A stretch of DNA of 64,000 nucleotides from Bacillus yapensis. GTDB lineage: Bacteria > Bacillota > Bacilli > Bacillales > Cytobacillaceae. The DNA is taken from positions 124,001-188,000 of the forward strand of contig NZ_SUND01000005.1 of assembly GCF_005280205.1 (NCBI RefSeq), read 5' to 3'. The translations under genes and the position numbers were made by a program. This document shows positions 17,698 through 25,925 of the stretch, piece after piece. A model generated the notes under the pieces. The model ran no database searches and was not told the origin of the DNA. It saw only the letters and a program-made list of their open reading frames with translations. Within the stretch, counting starts at the first letter, position 1; every line of letters begins with the position of its first letter.

Positions 17698-18129
17698 CTT
17701 TTCAAGCTCTTCCTTCAAATATTGAAGCAAATAGCCGTCTTCTTGCTTGAGAATTTTTACGAGCGCACGTCTTGAGAAAAAACTGAACAAACCTTTAATC
17801 CCCACATTCGCTTCAAATCGCACCTGCGTTCCTTCTTCAATCTCATCCAAAAAATACCTATAGGTAATCGTAATGCCTCCAGCAACACTTTGCGTTGTAT
17901 AATATTGATAAGGCTCAAATTCCGTAATTTCAATTTCCGCTTTCGCTTCTCTGCCACGGATACTCCTTGTTTCAAGTAGCTTCGTTCCTTTGCCAATCGG
18001 TTCTTCTGACAATTTCTCTAATCTCACCACATTCGGCATAATCTCTGGGATATTTTCTAAGGTTAATAGATAGTCAAATACCTCTTTTACAGGCTTATGA
18101 ATGATCGTACTGGATTGAAAGTCTGCCAT
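17674..18129 (-). CDS. SRPBCC (START-like) family protein
   Basis: A 151-aa protein of the polyketide cyclase/SRPBCC superfamily, a hydrophobic-ligand-binding fold. The amino-terminal FQSSTIIHKPVKEVFDYLLTLENIPEIMP is the usual first strand and helices, and FEANVGIKGLFSFFSRRALVKILKQEDGYLLQYLKEELEKK is the long carboxy-terminal helix. The ligand and role are unknown. It stands alone on the minus strand between terminator and regulator. Confidence 0.8.
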   Translation of the reverse strand: MADFQSSTIIHKPVKEVFDYLLTLENIPEIMPNVVRLEKLSEEPIGKGTKLLETRSIRGREAKAEIEITEFEPYQYYTTQSVAGGITITYRYFLDEIEEGTQVRFEANVGIKGLFSFFSRRALVKILKQEDGYLLQYLKEELEKKEAVPQI

Positions 18130-18213
18130 ACGAATACCTCATCTCCGCTAGAATATACGGAAATCGTCTCAAAGATTCACTACCTACGTCAAGACATAAA
18201 CAAATTATTTTCA

Positions 18214-18921
18214 CTAGATTTTCTTTTGGTAGACCGAGCAAAATTTGCACCAGTCTGTAATAATAATCTGCTTTCCTTTAATATCGATTAGGCCATCCTT
18301 GCGAAGCTTGGAAAATACACGGCTAACACTTTCTCGCGTTGTGCCGATTAAGGTAGAAAACTCATGAACGGTTAACGGAATTTCAATATACATTTGATTG
18401 CAGTGATTGGCACCAAATTTCTCTGCTAATCTCTCAATCGTTCTAACCGTTTTTGTATATACATCTAAAAGGGCAATATCCCTCATAATCGTCGTCATAT
18501 CACGAAGAGACGTACTCATATAACGGATCATTTGAACAGCCAATTCGGGATTTAATGAAATCTCTTGTTCCAAATCATCAGTCTGGAGAAAATACACTTC
18601 TCCTTCTTTGACCATCGTTCCTGTTGCAGGGTAGGTGGATTCTCCGTAATTAAACAAACAGGCCTCAGCAAAGATATCTCCCTTATTTTTCATACAAACG
18701 ATTAGCTCATTTCCATGGTCATCTTGTTTTGTCAGCTTCACAATTCCTGAATGAACAAAGAAAACGCCTCGAGCTATTTCAAACTCAGACATAATTTTTT
18801 CTCCCTTGTTAAAAGGGATCTTTCTAATTCGTTTGTCAATCAGCTGCAAAGACTGTACAGGCAAATCTTTAAAGACCTCTATTTTGCTTAAAAACTCATG
18901 AATATTACTCATACGTTCCAT
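18214..18921 (-). CDS. Crp/Fnr family transcriptional regulator
   Basis: A 235-aa regulator with a cyclic-nucleotide-like sensory domain (about 20-130), a dimer helix and a winged HTH whose recognition helix reads TTRESVSRVFSKL, the E-x-x-S-R core that reads TGTGA half-sites in FNR and Crp. B. subtilis Fnr carries a C-terminal Cys cluster; here only one CxxC is seen (DWCKFC, five residues from the QKKI end), so the sensing chemistry may differ. The ATG at 18921 follows AAGGAGGTGG. It is the obvious candidate for the FNR-type boxes near fdhD 3.5 kb away. Confidence 0.85.
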   Translation of the reverse strand: MERMSNIHEFLSKIEVFKDLPVQSLQLIDKRIRKIPFNKGEKIMSEFEIARGVFFVHSGIVKLTKQDDHGNELIVCMKNKGDIFAEACLFNYGESTYPATGTMVKEGEVYFLQTDDLEQEISLNPELAVQMIRYMSTSLRDMTTIMRDIALLDVYTKTVRTIERLAEKFGANHCNQMYIEIPLTVHEFSTLIGTTRESVSRVFSKLRKDGLIDIKGKQIIITDWCKFCSVYQKKI

Positions 18922-18971
18922 TGATCCACCTCCTTATTAATTCCAGTTTAACGGAGCCATTCTAAAAGCAA

Positions 18972-18987
18972 TGTGCGATAAATCACG
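18972..18987 (-). promoter_or_regulatory. FNR-like site upstream of the Crp/Fnr gene
   Basis: TGTGCGATAAATCACG is two mismatches from TGTGA-N6-TCACA and shares TGCGATAAAT with box B of fdhD. It could be autoregulatory. Confidence 0.35.
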
Positions 18988-19013
18988 TTTTCTATTGTCC
19001 ATTTTTTTAAATA

Positions 19014-19061
19014 TTTACAAATCCAAAATGTGGGTATATGATAAAAATGAGTGATTACTCA
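19014..19061 (+). promoter_or_regulatory. Promoter with overlapping TetR-type operator
   Basis: TTTACA (19014-19019), a 17-bp spacer and TATGAT (19037-19042) form a good sigma-A promoter. The palindrome TGAGT-GATT-ACTCA (19048-19061) covers the expected start point. It precedes an exporter operon that ends in a tetR gene, so autorepression is likely. Confidence 0.7.
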
Positions 19062-19083
19062 CTTTTACAAAAGGAGTGATAAC

Positions 19084-19815
19084 ATGAGTTCAAATGAATC
19101 GATCATATCCATTCAGAACGTTTCGAAAGCGTTCGGGAAGCAGGAAGTTTTAACAGACATTTCTTTAGACATTAATAAAGGAGAAATCTTTGGCCTCCTC
19201 GGTCCCTCTGGTGCTGGAAAAACAACTCTAGTAAAAATGCTTATAGGTTTAGAGATTCCGAATAGGGGAGAAAATTTTCTTTTTCATGAAAAAATGCCTT
19301 CCTTAAAGCTGATTGAACGCGTTGGCTACATGGCTCAATCCGATGCATTATACGGCGAACTATCTGCCAAAGAAAATCTTGAATTTTTCGGCTCCCTTTT
19401 TGGATTGAAAGGAAAAATGCTACAAGGAAGAATCCGTGAAGTTATGGACGTTGTGCAGCTCACGGACCATGTAAATAAATCAGTACACAATTATTCAGGT
19501 GGAATGAAGCGCCGATTATCCCTCGCGATTGCTTTACTCCATGAGCCCGAACTATTAATTCTCGATGAACCAACTGTTGGCATTGATCCTGTTTTACGAA
19601 AAAGTATTTGGGATGCCTTCTACGAATTGAATGCAAAGGGAACGACTATCATCGTCACAACCCATGTGATGGGAGAAGCGGAAAAATGTCACCGACTAGC
19701 GCTCCTTCGGGATGGGGGATTAATTGCTGTTGGCACACCAGATGAACTTAAAGAGAACACCAACTCCTCTTCGATCGAAGAAGCTTTCTTAGTGTATGGA
19801 GGTGTGAACGCATGA
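19084..19815 (+). CDS. ABC-2 exporter, ATP-binding protein
   Basis: A 243-aa nucleotide-binding subunit of a multidrug-type ABC-2 exporter. Walker A is GPSGAGKTT (about 40-48), the Q-loop is MAQSDALYGE, the signature YSGGMKRRLSLAIAL and Walker B LLILDEPTVGIDP, with H-loop TTHVM. The start is the ATG at 19084 after AAAAGGAGTG; the open frame extends upstream without a site. It overlaps the permease gene by 4 bp, and the downstream TetR probably controls both. The substrate is not predictable. Confidence 0.92.
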   Translation: MSSNESIISIQNVSKAFGKQEVLTDISLDINKGEIFGLLGPSGAGKTTLVKMLIGLEIPNRGENFLFHEKMPSLKLIERVGYMAQSDALYGELSAKENLEFFGSLFGLKGKMLQGRIREVMDVVQLTDHVNKSVHNYSGGMKRRLSLAIALLHEPELLILDEPTVGIDPVLRKSIWDAFYELNAKGTTIIVTTHVMGEAEKCHRLALLRDGGLIAVGTPDELKENTNSSSIEEAFLVYGGVNA

Positions 19816-20840
19816 GAGTGAGAGCATTATTTATCCGGATTTTAAGGCAAATTATTCGTGATAAACGAACAATGGCATTACTTATTTTTGCCCCCATTTT
19901 AATATTGACGATGCTTCATCTCGTTTTTAATGGGGATGATTATGTTCCGAAGGTTGGGTTAGTCGAAATTCCTGAAGCACTTGAAGCTCAACTCAATTTA
20001 GACGACGCAGAAATCACGAAATACTCAGATGAGGGCACTGCAAAGACCGCTATCGAGGAACAAATATTAGATGGCTATATTGTTTTTGATAAAAATATTC
20101 CCTCCATCGTCTTAGAGGGCAGTGATCCAAATGTGAATGGGGCAACAATGAGATGGATTCAAGAAGCATTTAAACCTCTGCAGCCAGCTGGTACAGCAAG
20201 CGATTTAGAGATTGAGTATGTTCATGGCTCAGATGATATGGGGCAGTTTGATTATTTCGGACCAGTGTTACTAGGATTTTTCATATTCTTCTTTGTCTTT
20301 TTGATTGCTGGTGTATCTTTTTTAAGAGAAAGAACGACCGGAACGCTCGAACGACTATTATCGAGTCCATTACGAAAATGGGAAATCGTTGTCGGCTATA
20401 TTGTCGGCTTCGGTATCTTCACAGTAATTCAATCGACAATCATCGTCTCCTATGCTATTTATGTATTAGGAATGCTGATGGAAGGGGCTTTTATCTACGT
20501 TCTCTTAATCACGCTCGCACTCTCATTCACGGCTCTAACGTTAGGGACTTTACTCTCAGCATTCGCCAATAACGAGCTGCAGATGATCCAATTCATTCCG
20601 ATCGTTATTGTCCCGCAAATCTTTTTCTCTGGACTCTTTAATTTAGAGACGATTTCTGAGTGGCTAAACTGGATCGGACCATTTACTCCTCTCTATTATG
20701 CAGCGGATGCACTCCGCAATGTGATGGTGAGGGGGGCTGGTTGGGATGAAATCTACTTGAACTTGCTCGTTCTGATCGGATTTTCAGTTTTCTTCGTGAT
20801 CCTAAATATACTCGCACTTAGAAAATACCGTAAGATTTAA
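19812..20840 (+). CDS. ABC-2 exporter permease
   Basis: A 342-aa ABC-2 family permease with one amino-terminal membrane helix (about 19-40), a large extracytoplasmic region (about 41-145) and five carboxy-terminal helices from residue 150. The motif RERTTGTLERLLSSPLRKWEIVVGY is typical of the YhgE/DrrB-like superfamily. The gene starts inside the ATPase stop codon (ATGA). It is probably a full transporter as a homodimer with two ATPases. Confidence 0.9.
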   Translation: MRVRALFIRILRQIIRDKRTMALLIFAPILILTMLHLVFNGDDYVPKVGLVEIPEALEAQLNLDDAEITKYSDEGTAKTAIEEQILDGYIVFDKNIPSIVLEGSDPNVNGATMRWIQEAFKPLQPAGTASDLEIEYVHGSDDMGQFDYFGPVLLGFFIFFFVFLIAGVSFLRERTTGTLERLLSSPLRKWEIVVGYIVGFGIFTVIQSTIIVSYAIYVLGMLMEGAFIYVLLITLALSFTALTLGTLLSAFANNELQMIQFIPIVIVPQIFFSGLFNLETISEWLNWIGPFTPLYYAADALRNVMVRGAGWDEIYLNLLVLIGFSVFFVILNILALRKYRKI

Positions 20841-20897
20841 CAACTAGACTCAATTTCGATTACAATGGGATTATAATAGTTTTAAAGGAGCTTTAAC

Positions 20898-21542
20898 ATG
20901 AACGAGCTAGATAATCTTATTGGAGATTTATATGAATATGATGACGAGCTTACGGCTAAGCAACGGAAAATCATCATTGCCGCTATAGAAGCATTTGCTG
21001 AAAAAGGGTATGCTTCTACTTCTACAAGCGAAATCGCTAAAAATGCTGGTGTAGCAGAGGGAACCATTTTTCGCCATTATAAAACGAAAAAGGATTTGCT
21101 CATTTCCATTGTGGGACCGATGGTGCAGAAATTTATCGCGCCATTCGTTATTCGAGATATGGAAAAAGTGTTAAATCAAGATCATGAATCGATCGATGAT
21201 TTTTTGCGAGCGATGCTGAAGAACCGAATTGCGTTCGTCAGCAAAAATAAGCTTCTATTTAAGATACTTATTCAAGAGATTCCTTTTCAGCCAGAGTTGA
21301 AGGATTTGTTTAAAAGGCATATTGGCATGAAGGTAGTTGAAAAGGCGACTCTCATCATTCAACACTATCAGGAGAAAGGGCAGCTTGTCGACCTCCCTCC
21401 TGCCACCATCATCAGAGGGATCGTTTCTAGTATATTCGGCTATATTATCACAAGAAACTTGCTTTTACCTGAGCTCGATTGGGACGATGAAGTGGAAATT
21501 GAACGTACGATTCATTTTATTTTACATGGGATTAAAAAGTAG
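20898..21542 (+). CDS. TetR/AcrR family regulator
   Basis: A 214-aa repressor. The HTH is residues about 22-66 (IIIAAIEAFAEKGYASTSTSEIAKNAGVAEGTIFRHYKTKKDLL), followed by a helical ligand domain. The ATG at 20898 follows AAAGGAGC. It is third in the ABC-2 operon and likely binds the TGAGT-N4-ACTCA palindrome at the operon promoter, giving ligand-induced autoregulated efflux (inference from position). Confidence 0.9.
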   Translation: MNELDNLIGDLYEYDDELTAKQRKIIIAAIEAFAEKGYASTSTSEIAKNAGVAEGTIFRHYKTKKDLLISIVGPMVQKFIAPFVIRDMEKVLNQDHESIDDFLRAMLKNRIAFVSKNKLLFKILIQEIPFQPELKDLFKRHIGMKVVEKATLIIQHYQEKGQLVDLPPATIIRGIVSSIFGYIITRNLLLPELDWDDEVEIERTIHFILHGIKK

Positions 21543-21570
21543 AGCCTATGATCCCATTTGAGCATTAAAG

Positions 21571-21602
21571 AAGCATCGGTCTTTTGCACCGATGCTTTTT
21601 CA
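21571..21602. terminator. Two-way terminator after tetR
   Basis: The perfect stem AAGCATCGGT / ACCGATGCTT has a 7-nt loop and a TTT tail. Confidence 0.9.
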
Positions 21603-21613
21603 TTACTTCATAT

Positions 21614-21997
21614 CTATTTTGCTGTTTTATCCCGATATACGATTACAGTCATTACATTTAATAGGAGTGTAACGATAAGAAGAACCGCTCCTACAAGTAC
21701 CAAGGCACCTCTTGTGTCCATTAGAGCAGACCAGTCCTCAATTCTTACCAAATAATTACCATAGACGATCTGAAAATATAACGATATAGCACATGCACTG
21801 ATACTTATCATTGCTAGAACAATCCAACTGGTATTTTCCTGTTTTTTCTCACGAGTTAGATTAATAATTGGAAGTATCCAAGCAGCTAATCCAAGAACGA
21901 GACTTGCAAGATTTAGCAACGCAAACATAAGCATAATCCCCCAAAGTGAAAATAACATCATTGGATTTATTTTATCACTACTTGAAATATTTTCCAT
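21614..21997 (-). CDS. Small membrane protein of unknown function
   Basis: A 127-aa protein with four predicted membrane segments (about 13-32, 34-48, 58-80 and 95-118). I do not recognise the family. A soluble stretch with charged residues (LTREKKQENTS) separates helices two and three. It is a single gene between a terminator and the EF-G-binding protein gene. Confidence 0.7.
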   Translation of the reverse strand: MENISSSDKINPMMLFSLWGIMLMFALLNLASLVLGLAAWILPIINLTREKKQENTSWIVLAMISISACAISLYFQIVYGNYLVRIEDWSALMDTRGALVLVGAVLLIVTLLLNVMTVIVYRDKTAK

Positions 21998-22060
21998 TAT
22001 TTATCTAGTAAATCCCTTTATGAAATGAACCCTGAGCCTGTTCTTTTGTCCAAACAGATT

Positions 22061-22711
22061 CTATTTTCTAAGCGATTCGTTTAAGAACGCTTCTAAATAT
22101 TCGACATCGGTGATTTTCTGATTGCACTCTTCACTATCAACGCAAATAAGATTGCCAATCGACTTATAGTAGTCCGGATTTTTCGATTTCTTGGCTTTGG
22201 TGACGGTAGAAAAATAGGCTACTTCTCCAAAACTATTGCAGATAGAGCACATATTCTTTTTACTAATCGGAGTAAGTCGACATTCGATACCGACGATTTC
22301 ACCATCCAACTCATATACAACGAATTTTTTATTGGTTCCTAAATCGTTCCAGCTTAAATAAGTTAAGTGGTTATGGTCTATTAACGAAAGGTCAGGAAGC
22401 TTCAGTTTTTTGTTCTTCGGAAACATTTTTTTCAGTTGCTGCTCAGTGATTTCAGGGAAAGGCAACACAAATGTTGAAAGATGCTTAATATATTGCTCAT
22501 ACTCATCATCCTTCTTCAGTTTAGAAAGATCCAGCATCTCTTGTTGCTCGACAGAGGCTGTTGGAAAAAGGTCCAAGATTTTGGCATTGGCTAAGTCAAT
22601 CGTAGCCGTCAACACGTTTGAACTTACATTCTTTTTAATACTATCCTTTATGATCGCAATCTGCCTTTTTATAAAATTTAACTGTTCGTTTTTAATGAAT
22701 TTTTCAGTCAT
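22061..22711 (-). CDS. FusB/FBP-type elongation factor G-binding protein
   Basis: A two-domain protein of the FusB/FusC family: a helical amino-terminal domain (about 1-130) and a treble-clef zinc finger (about 135-215) with MCSICNSFGEV and the later ICVDSEECN. Family members bind EF-G and promote its release from the ribosome; staphylococcal versions give fusidic acid resistance. Chromosomal Bacillus members are housekeeping homologues, so resistance should not be assumed. The start is taken as the ATG at 22711 after AGGAG. Confidence 0.85.
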   Translation of the reverse strand: MTEKFIKNEQLNFIKRQIAIIKDSIKKNVSSNVLTATIDLANAKILDLFPTASVEQQEMLDLSKLKKDDEYEQYIKHLSTFVLPFPEITEQQLKKMFPKNKKLKLPDLSLIDHNHLTYLSWNDLGTNKKFVVYELDGEIVGIECRLTPISKKNMCSICNSFGEVAYFSTVTKAKKSKNPDYYKSIGNLICVDSEECNQKITDVEYLEAFLNESLRK

Positions 22712-22844
22712 CACATAGTTCTCCTAACATTTTCTATACCAATATTCTAGAAGATCAATCCCCATTTTAAAATGGAGAAAATAAGTTAGAAACGTTTTTT
22801 ACATAAAGAAACACTGATGAGAGATTTTCACCAGTGTCATTCAT

Positions 22845-23108
22845 CTATCTATTATGTGAATAAACAATTTTCTTAATCGTTTCAGTCGATAGATGGTATT
22901 CTTTTGCTAGCTGCTGAATGCTGCTACCATTGCTGAAAGAATTTCTTATGCTCGCATTCCGACGATCGAGCATCCGTCTGCCACCACTTGAAGTACCCCA
23001 TTTTTGGTACTCTTGCTTCGGAATATAAAGGGTTTCCCCCTGAACATACTTTTGAATTTCCATGATTAATTTTTCGGGTAAAACTTGGGTTGCATTCGTA
23101 TACTTCAT
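22845..23108 (-). CDS. CD3324-family small HTH-like protein
   Basis: An 87-aa protein of the uncharacterised CD3324 type: MKYTNATQVLPEKLIMEIQK, then YVQGETLYIP and a carboxy-terminal Hin-resolvase-like helix-turn-helix (IQQLAKEYHLSTETIKKIVYS). It is probably DNA-binding, function unknown. The start is the ATG at 23108, nine bases after AAGGAG; the frame is open 11 codons further without a site. A strong inverted repeat lies in its leader. Confidence 0.8.
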   Translation of the reverse strand: MKYTNATQVLPEKLIMEIQKYVQGETLYIPKQEYQKWGTSSGGRRMLDRRNASIRNSFSNGSSIQQLAKEYHLSTETIKKIVYSHNR

Positions 23109-23194
23109 TTGCCCTCGCTCCTTATTTTTGAGTTCTATCAAATAAGGTGCAAAGCCAATATATTAGTTAGCGATAAAAATTAACGATTTTGCCC

Positions 23195-23233
23195 CATGCA
23201 AAGTATCGCCTTTCCAATAATAGGCTTTGCATG
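23195..23233 (-). repeat. Inverted repeat in the CD3324-type gene leader
   Basis: The perfect 9-bp arms CATGCAAAG and CTTTGCATG enclose 21 nt. A further copy of TGCAAAGCC on the plus strand (from 23149) is inverse to the TGCAAAGCC of the right arm. This allows alternative hairpins in the leader of the downstream minus-strand gene. No T-tract follows, so it is not a plain terminator. Confidence 0.45.
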
Positions 23234-23296
23234 AGTGGTTGAAGTCCCAGATAATCTTAAGAGATTCTCCATCGGGTATACACCTCCCTCAATTTT

Positions 23297-24364
23297 CTAC
23301 AAACCTTTTAGATCGATTCTATAGAGTCGGTCATCCTTCTCATCAGGCGTCCCGCGGCCATCGGTATTGTTTGAGACAAAGTAAAGGGTTCCGTCCTCAA
23401 TCAAAACGTCACGGATTCGGCCGAGTCCGGTAATGAGCTCTCTCGTTTTCTTCGTTTTTAAATCAAATTCTCGTACAGCATTGCCTCTTAATGTCGCTAC
23501 ATATAGTTTTCCTTCATAATACGCCATTCCAGAGGGTGCCCAAGTATCCGTACCTGATTGGAAGAGCGGTGATTCCATCCCAACCTTCGTTTCTTCACCG
23601 ACGACATTAGGCCAGCCATAATTGGCTTCAGGCTTAATCAAGTTGATTTCATCGTGAGCAGATGGGCCGTGTTCACTTTCATACAACTTTCCATCATCGG
23701 TCCAGGCGAGCCCTTGAGGATTCCGATGCCCATAGCTATACACATAAGAGCCACTAAAAGGATTGTCACTAGGAATGGATCCATCTAAATTCATTCGTAA
23801 AATTTTCCCACCGAGAGATTTCACATCCTGTGCAGTTTCAGGATCTGTTGCTCCATCTCCAGCTGTTGCGTACAGTTTACCGTCTGGACCAATTTTCAAA
23901 CGACCACCGTGGTGATACTGTCCACTCGGGATATGATCGACCAATAATTCCACTTCTTGCCACACGTCATCCTCTAGCTTAAGCGTCACTATCCGGTTAA
24001 ACTGTCCAGAATCATCTTTGTACGTGTAATAGGCAAAGGCCTGGCCCGATTCATCAAAATCAGGGCTCAACACAAATCCGAGTAATCCTGCCTCGGCTGC
24101 TGTTGCTAGCGGCTTCTCTAGTACCACTTTTTGACGCAACTGGGAGTCCCCTTCAATTTTCATGACACTACCGCTTCGCTCGCTTATATAAAAAGTGTTG
24201 TCCAGTTTGTTAATGGACCAAGGAATATTTAGATTTTCTGCAATCACAGTGGGTGTTAAATTTGGAACATTCACTTCCTGTATTTCTTGATTCATGTCTT
24301 CGCTTTCGGGACTTGATGTACAAGCAGTCAAAAGAAGAAGAGAAGCAAGCACCCATTTTTTCAT
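23297..24364 (-). CDS. PQQ-type aldose sugar dehydrogenase, lipoprotein
   Basis: A 355-aa secreted lipoprotein: signal MKKWVLASLLLLTACTSS with lipobox LTAC. The body is the six-bladed GSDH/sorbosone dehydrogenase fold (WSINKLDNTFYISERSG, EAGLLGFVLSPDF, YHHGGRLKIGPDGKLYATAGDG, YGHRNPQGLAW, EHGPSAHDEINLI), as in E. coli YliI, a PQQ-dependent soluble aldose dehydrogenase. Whether this organism has PQQ is unknown. It is 11 bp upstream of nothing on this strand and 11 bp after the HAD gene, so probably co-transcribed with it. Confidence 0.87.
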   Translation of the reverse strand: MKKWVLASLLLLTACTSSPESEDMNQEIQEVNVPNLTPTVIAENLNIPWSINKLDNTFYISERSGSVMKIEGDSQLRQKVVLEKPLATAAEAGLLGFVLSPDFDESGQAFAYYTYKDDSGQFNRIVTLKLEDDVWQEVELLVDHIPSGQYHHGGRLKIGPDGKLYATAGDGATDPETAQDVKSLGGKILRMNLDGSIPSDNPFSGSYVYSYGHRNPQGLAWTDDGKLYESEHGPSAHDEINLIKPEANYGWPNVVGEETKVGMESPLFQSGTDTWAPSGMAYYEGKLYVATLRGNAVREFDLKTKKTRELITGLGRIRDVLIEDGTLYFVSNNTDGRGTPDEKDDRLYRIDLKGL

Positions 24365-24375
24365 CTAATTCCTCC

Positions 24376-25227
24376 TTATTTAATCGCCTCCAAAATCGCT
24401 TTGCCTACACCGCTCTCTTCATTGGTCGCAGTGACAAAGTGGCATTGTGATTTCACGGCATCATCAGCATTTCCCATCGCAACAGCGCGACCTACGCGTT
24501 GAAACATAGAAATATCATTATAATTATCGCCAATGGCCATTGTCTCCATAAGTGAGATTCCTCGTTCTGCCGTAAACGCTTCAAGAGCTAGCCCTTTTTG
24601 CGCATGAATGCCATTAATTTCAAGATTTTCTTTTCCTGAAGAACTAATCGCAATGCCATCTACCTCATTTAATTCTTGGCGAACCTTCCCTAACACGTCA
24701 CTGTCAAAGGAAAAAGTTAAGAGCTTGTAAATATGATGGTCCTTATCCGCAAAGATAAAATCACTGCTCTCAATCTCTGTAATAAATTCCACCCGTTCCT
24801 GCAGAATCGCTTCCACTTTCTCCGCATCTGCGTCACTATGCGTTGTCTCCACAAAGTTTTTCAAAATGGAAATTCCTTTTTCCATATCCATTGTAAAAAT
24901 GCCCTTGCTAGTAAAAAACTCGACATATACATCGTTATCTTCAAGCTTTTGTACAATTTGTTTGGCAACTGCTTTATCAAGTGGACTAAAATCCGTGATC
25001 TCGCCATTTGGCGTTCTGACTTCTGCTCCATTGACACAAATCATCGGACAAGTAATCCCAGCCTCTTTTAAGATGTAAATCGCCTCAGGATAGGAGCGAC
25101 CTGTCGCAATTACGACTTCAACTCCTTGTTCTTGCGCCTTTTTAATAGCGTTGATATTTTCCTCAGTAATAACATGCTCCTTTGTGAGCAAGGTTCCATC
25201 CATATCGATTGCGATGCATTTAACCAT
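24376..25227 (-). CDS. Cof-type HAD hydrolase
   Basis: A 283-aa haloacid-dehalogenase-superfamily phosphatase with a C2 cap (Cof family). Motif I is DMDGTLL (residues 8-14 counted from the chosen start), motif II IATGRS, and motif IV MAIGDNYNDISMF. Family members dephosphorylate sugar phosphates, flavin or PLP intermediates; the substrate here is not predictable. The ATG at 25227 is preferred over the GTG at 25239 because of the GGAAGG spacing. Confidence 0.88.
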   Translation of the reverse strand: MVKCIAIDMDGTLLTKEHVITEENINAIKKAQEQGVEVVIATGRSYPEAIYILKEAGITCPMICVNGAEVRTPNGEITDFSPLDKAVAKQIVQKLEDNDVYVEFFTSKGIFTMDMEKGISILKNFVETTHSDADAEKVEAILQERVEFITEIESSDFIFADKDHHIYKLLTFSFDSDVLGKVRQELNEVDGIAISSSGKENLEINGIHAQKGLALEAFTAERGISLMETMAIGDNYNDISMFQRVGRAVAMGNADDAVKSQCHFVTATNEESGVGKAILEAIK

Positions 25228-25246
25228 TGTTGCACACACCTTCCAT

Positions 25247-25903
25247 TCATATGTATTTACTACCTTCGCGAATACTTAAGCTCGCTAATGGTTGCTGTTC
25301 GATAAACTGTTTGACTGATTGAGGATTTGTTTTCGAATACTCCCTCAGGGCCCAGCCAATCGCTTTTTCGATGAAAAATTCCTTTTCATGCGCATTCTCT
25401 TTGATATAACGAAAAAGAAGCGCTTCATCGGTGTTTTGCTTATATTTTAGCTGAAACAAAATGGCTGCTCTTCTTAACCAGATGTTATCACTCACTGCCC
25501 AACCATCTATCTTAGATGATATCACATCTGGATATGTGGCTGCGAGATGACCAACTAGCTTCGGCGCAATCGTATCTACCGTATCCCACCAGGATTTCGT
25601 CGTAATGAGCTGTTCTAAAAGAGGCATATCATCTTTATTTAGCTTCTTCACCAATTTCTCTAAATAGCCCAAAGCAGCATATTGATACTCTCTTTCCTCT
25701 CTATCCCAAAGAGCAAGGACAAAGTCGGGTTGAAATGGAGCTTTCAAAATCCCACTTTCCTGATAAAATTGTTTTAACAATTCCTTTCTTTCTGGCATTT
25801 TGATCCCAAGAAAAGCAAATTGTTCCCTTAAATATTTCTTCATTGGGCCAGCATTTGCCTCATTTCGGTTTGCTTCAAATAATGACACTATTTCATTTAA
25901 CAT
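25247..25903 (-). CDS. AlkD-like DNA alkylation repair protein
   Basis: A HEAT-repeat DNA glycosylase of the AlkD family, which removes bulky cationic alkyl-purines. The blocks MKKYLREQFAFLGIKMPERK, WWDTVDTIAPKLVG, NIWLRRAAILFQLKYK and FIEKAIGWALREYSKTNP (active-site region) are conserved. It is 218 aa from the ATG at 25903 after AAGGAG; the open frame extends 30 codons into the leader. Confidence 0.9.
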   Translation of the reverse strand: MLNEIVSLFEANRNEANAGPMKKYLREQFAFLGIKMPERKELLKQFYQESGILKAPFQPDFVLALWDREEREYQYAALGYLEKLVKKLNKDDMPLLEQLITTKSWWDTVDTIAPKLVGHLAATYPDVISSKIDGWAVSDNIWLRRAAILFQLKYKQNTDEALLFRYIKENAHEKEFFIEKAIGWALREYSKTNPQSVKQFIEQQPLASLSIREGSKYI

Positions 25904-25925
25904 TTTTCTCTCCTTCGAAACGTTC

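Noticed and set aside
22061-22711. Acquired fusidic acid resistance gene
   Set aside because: It fits the chromosomal FusB-like family common in bacilli; no mobile context or resistance-specific signature was seen.
23195-23233. c-di-GMP (GEMM) riboswitch
   Set aside because: Only a GCAAAGCC-like fragment fits; the tetraloop receptor and the other conserved blocks are missing.
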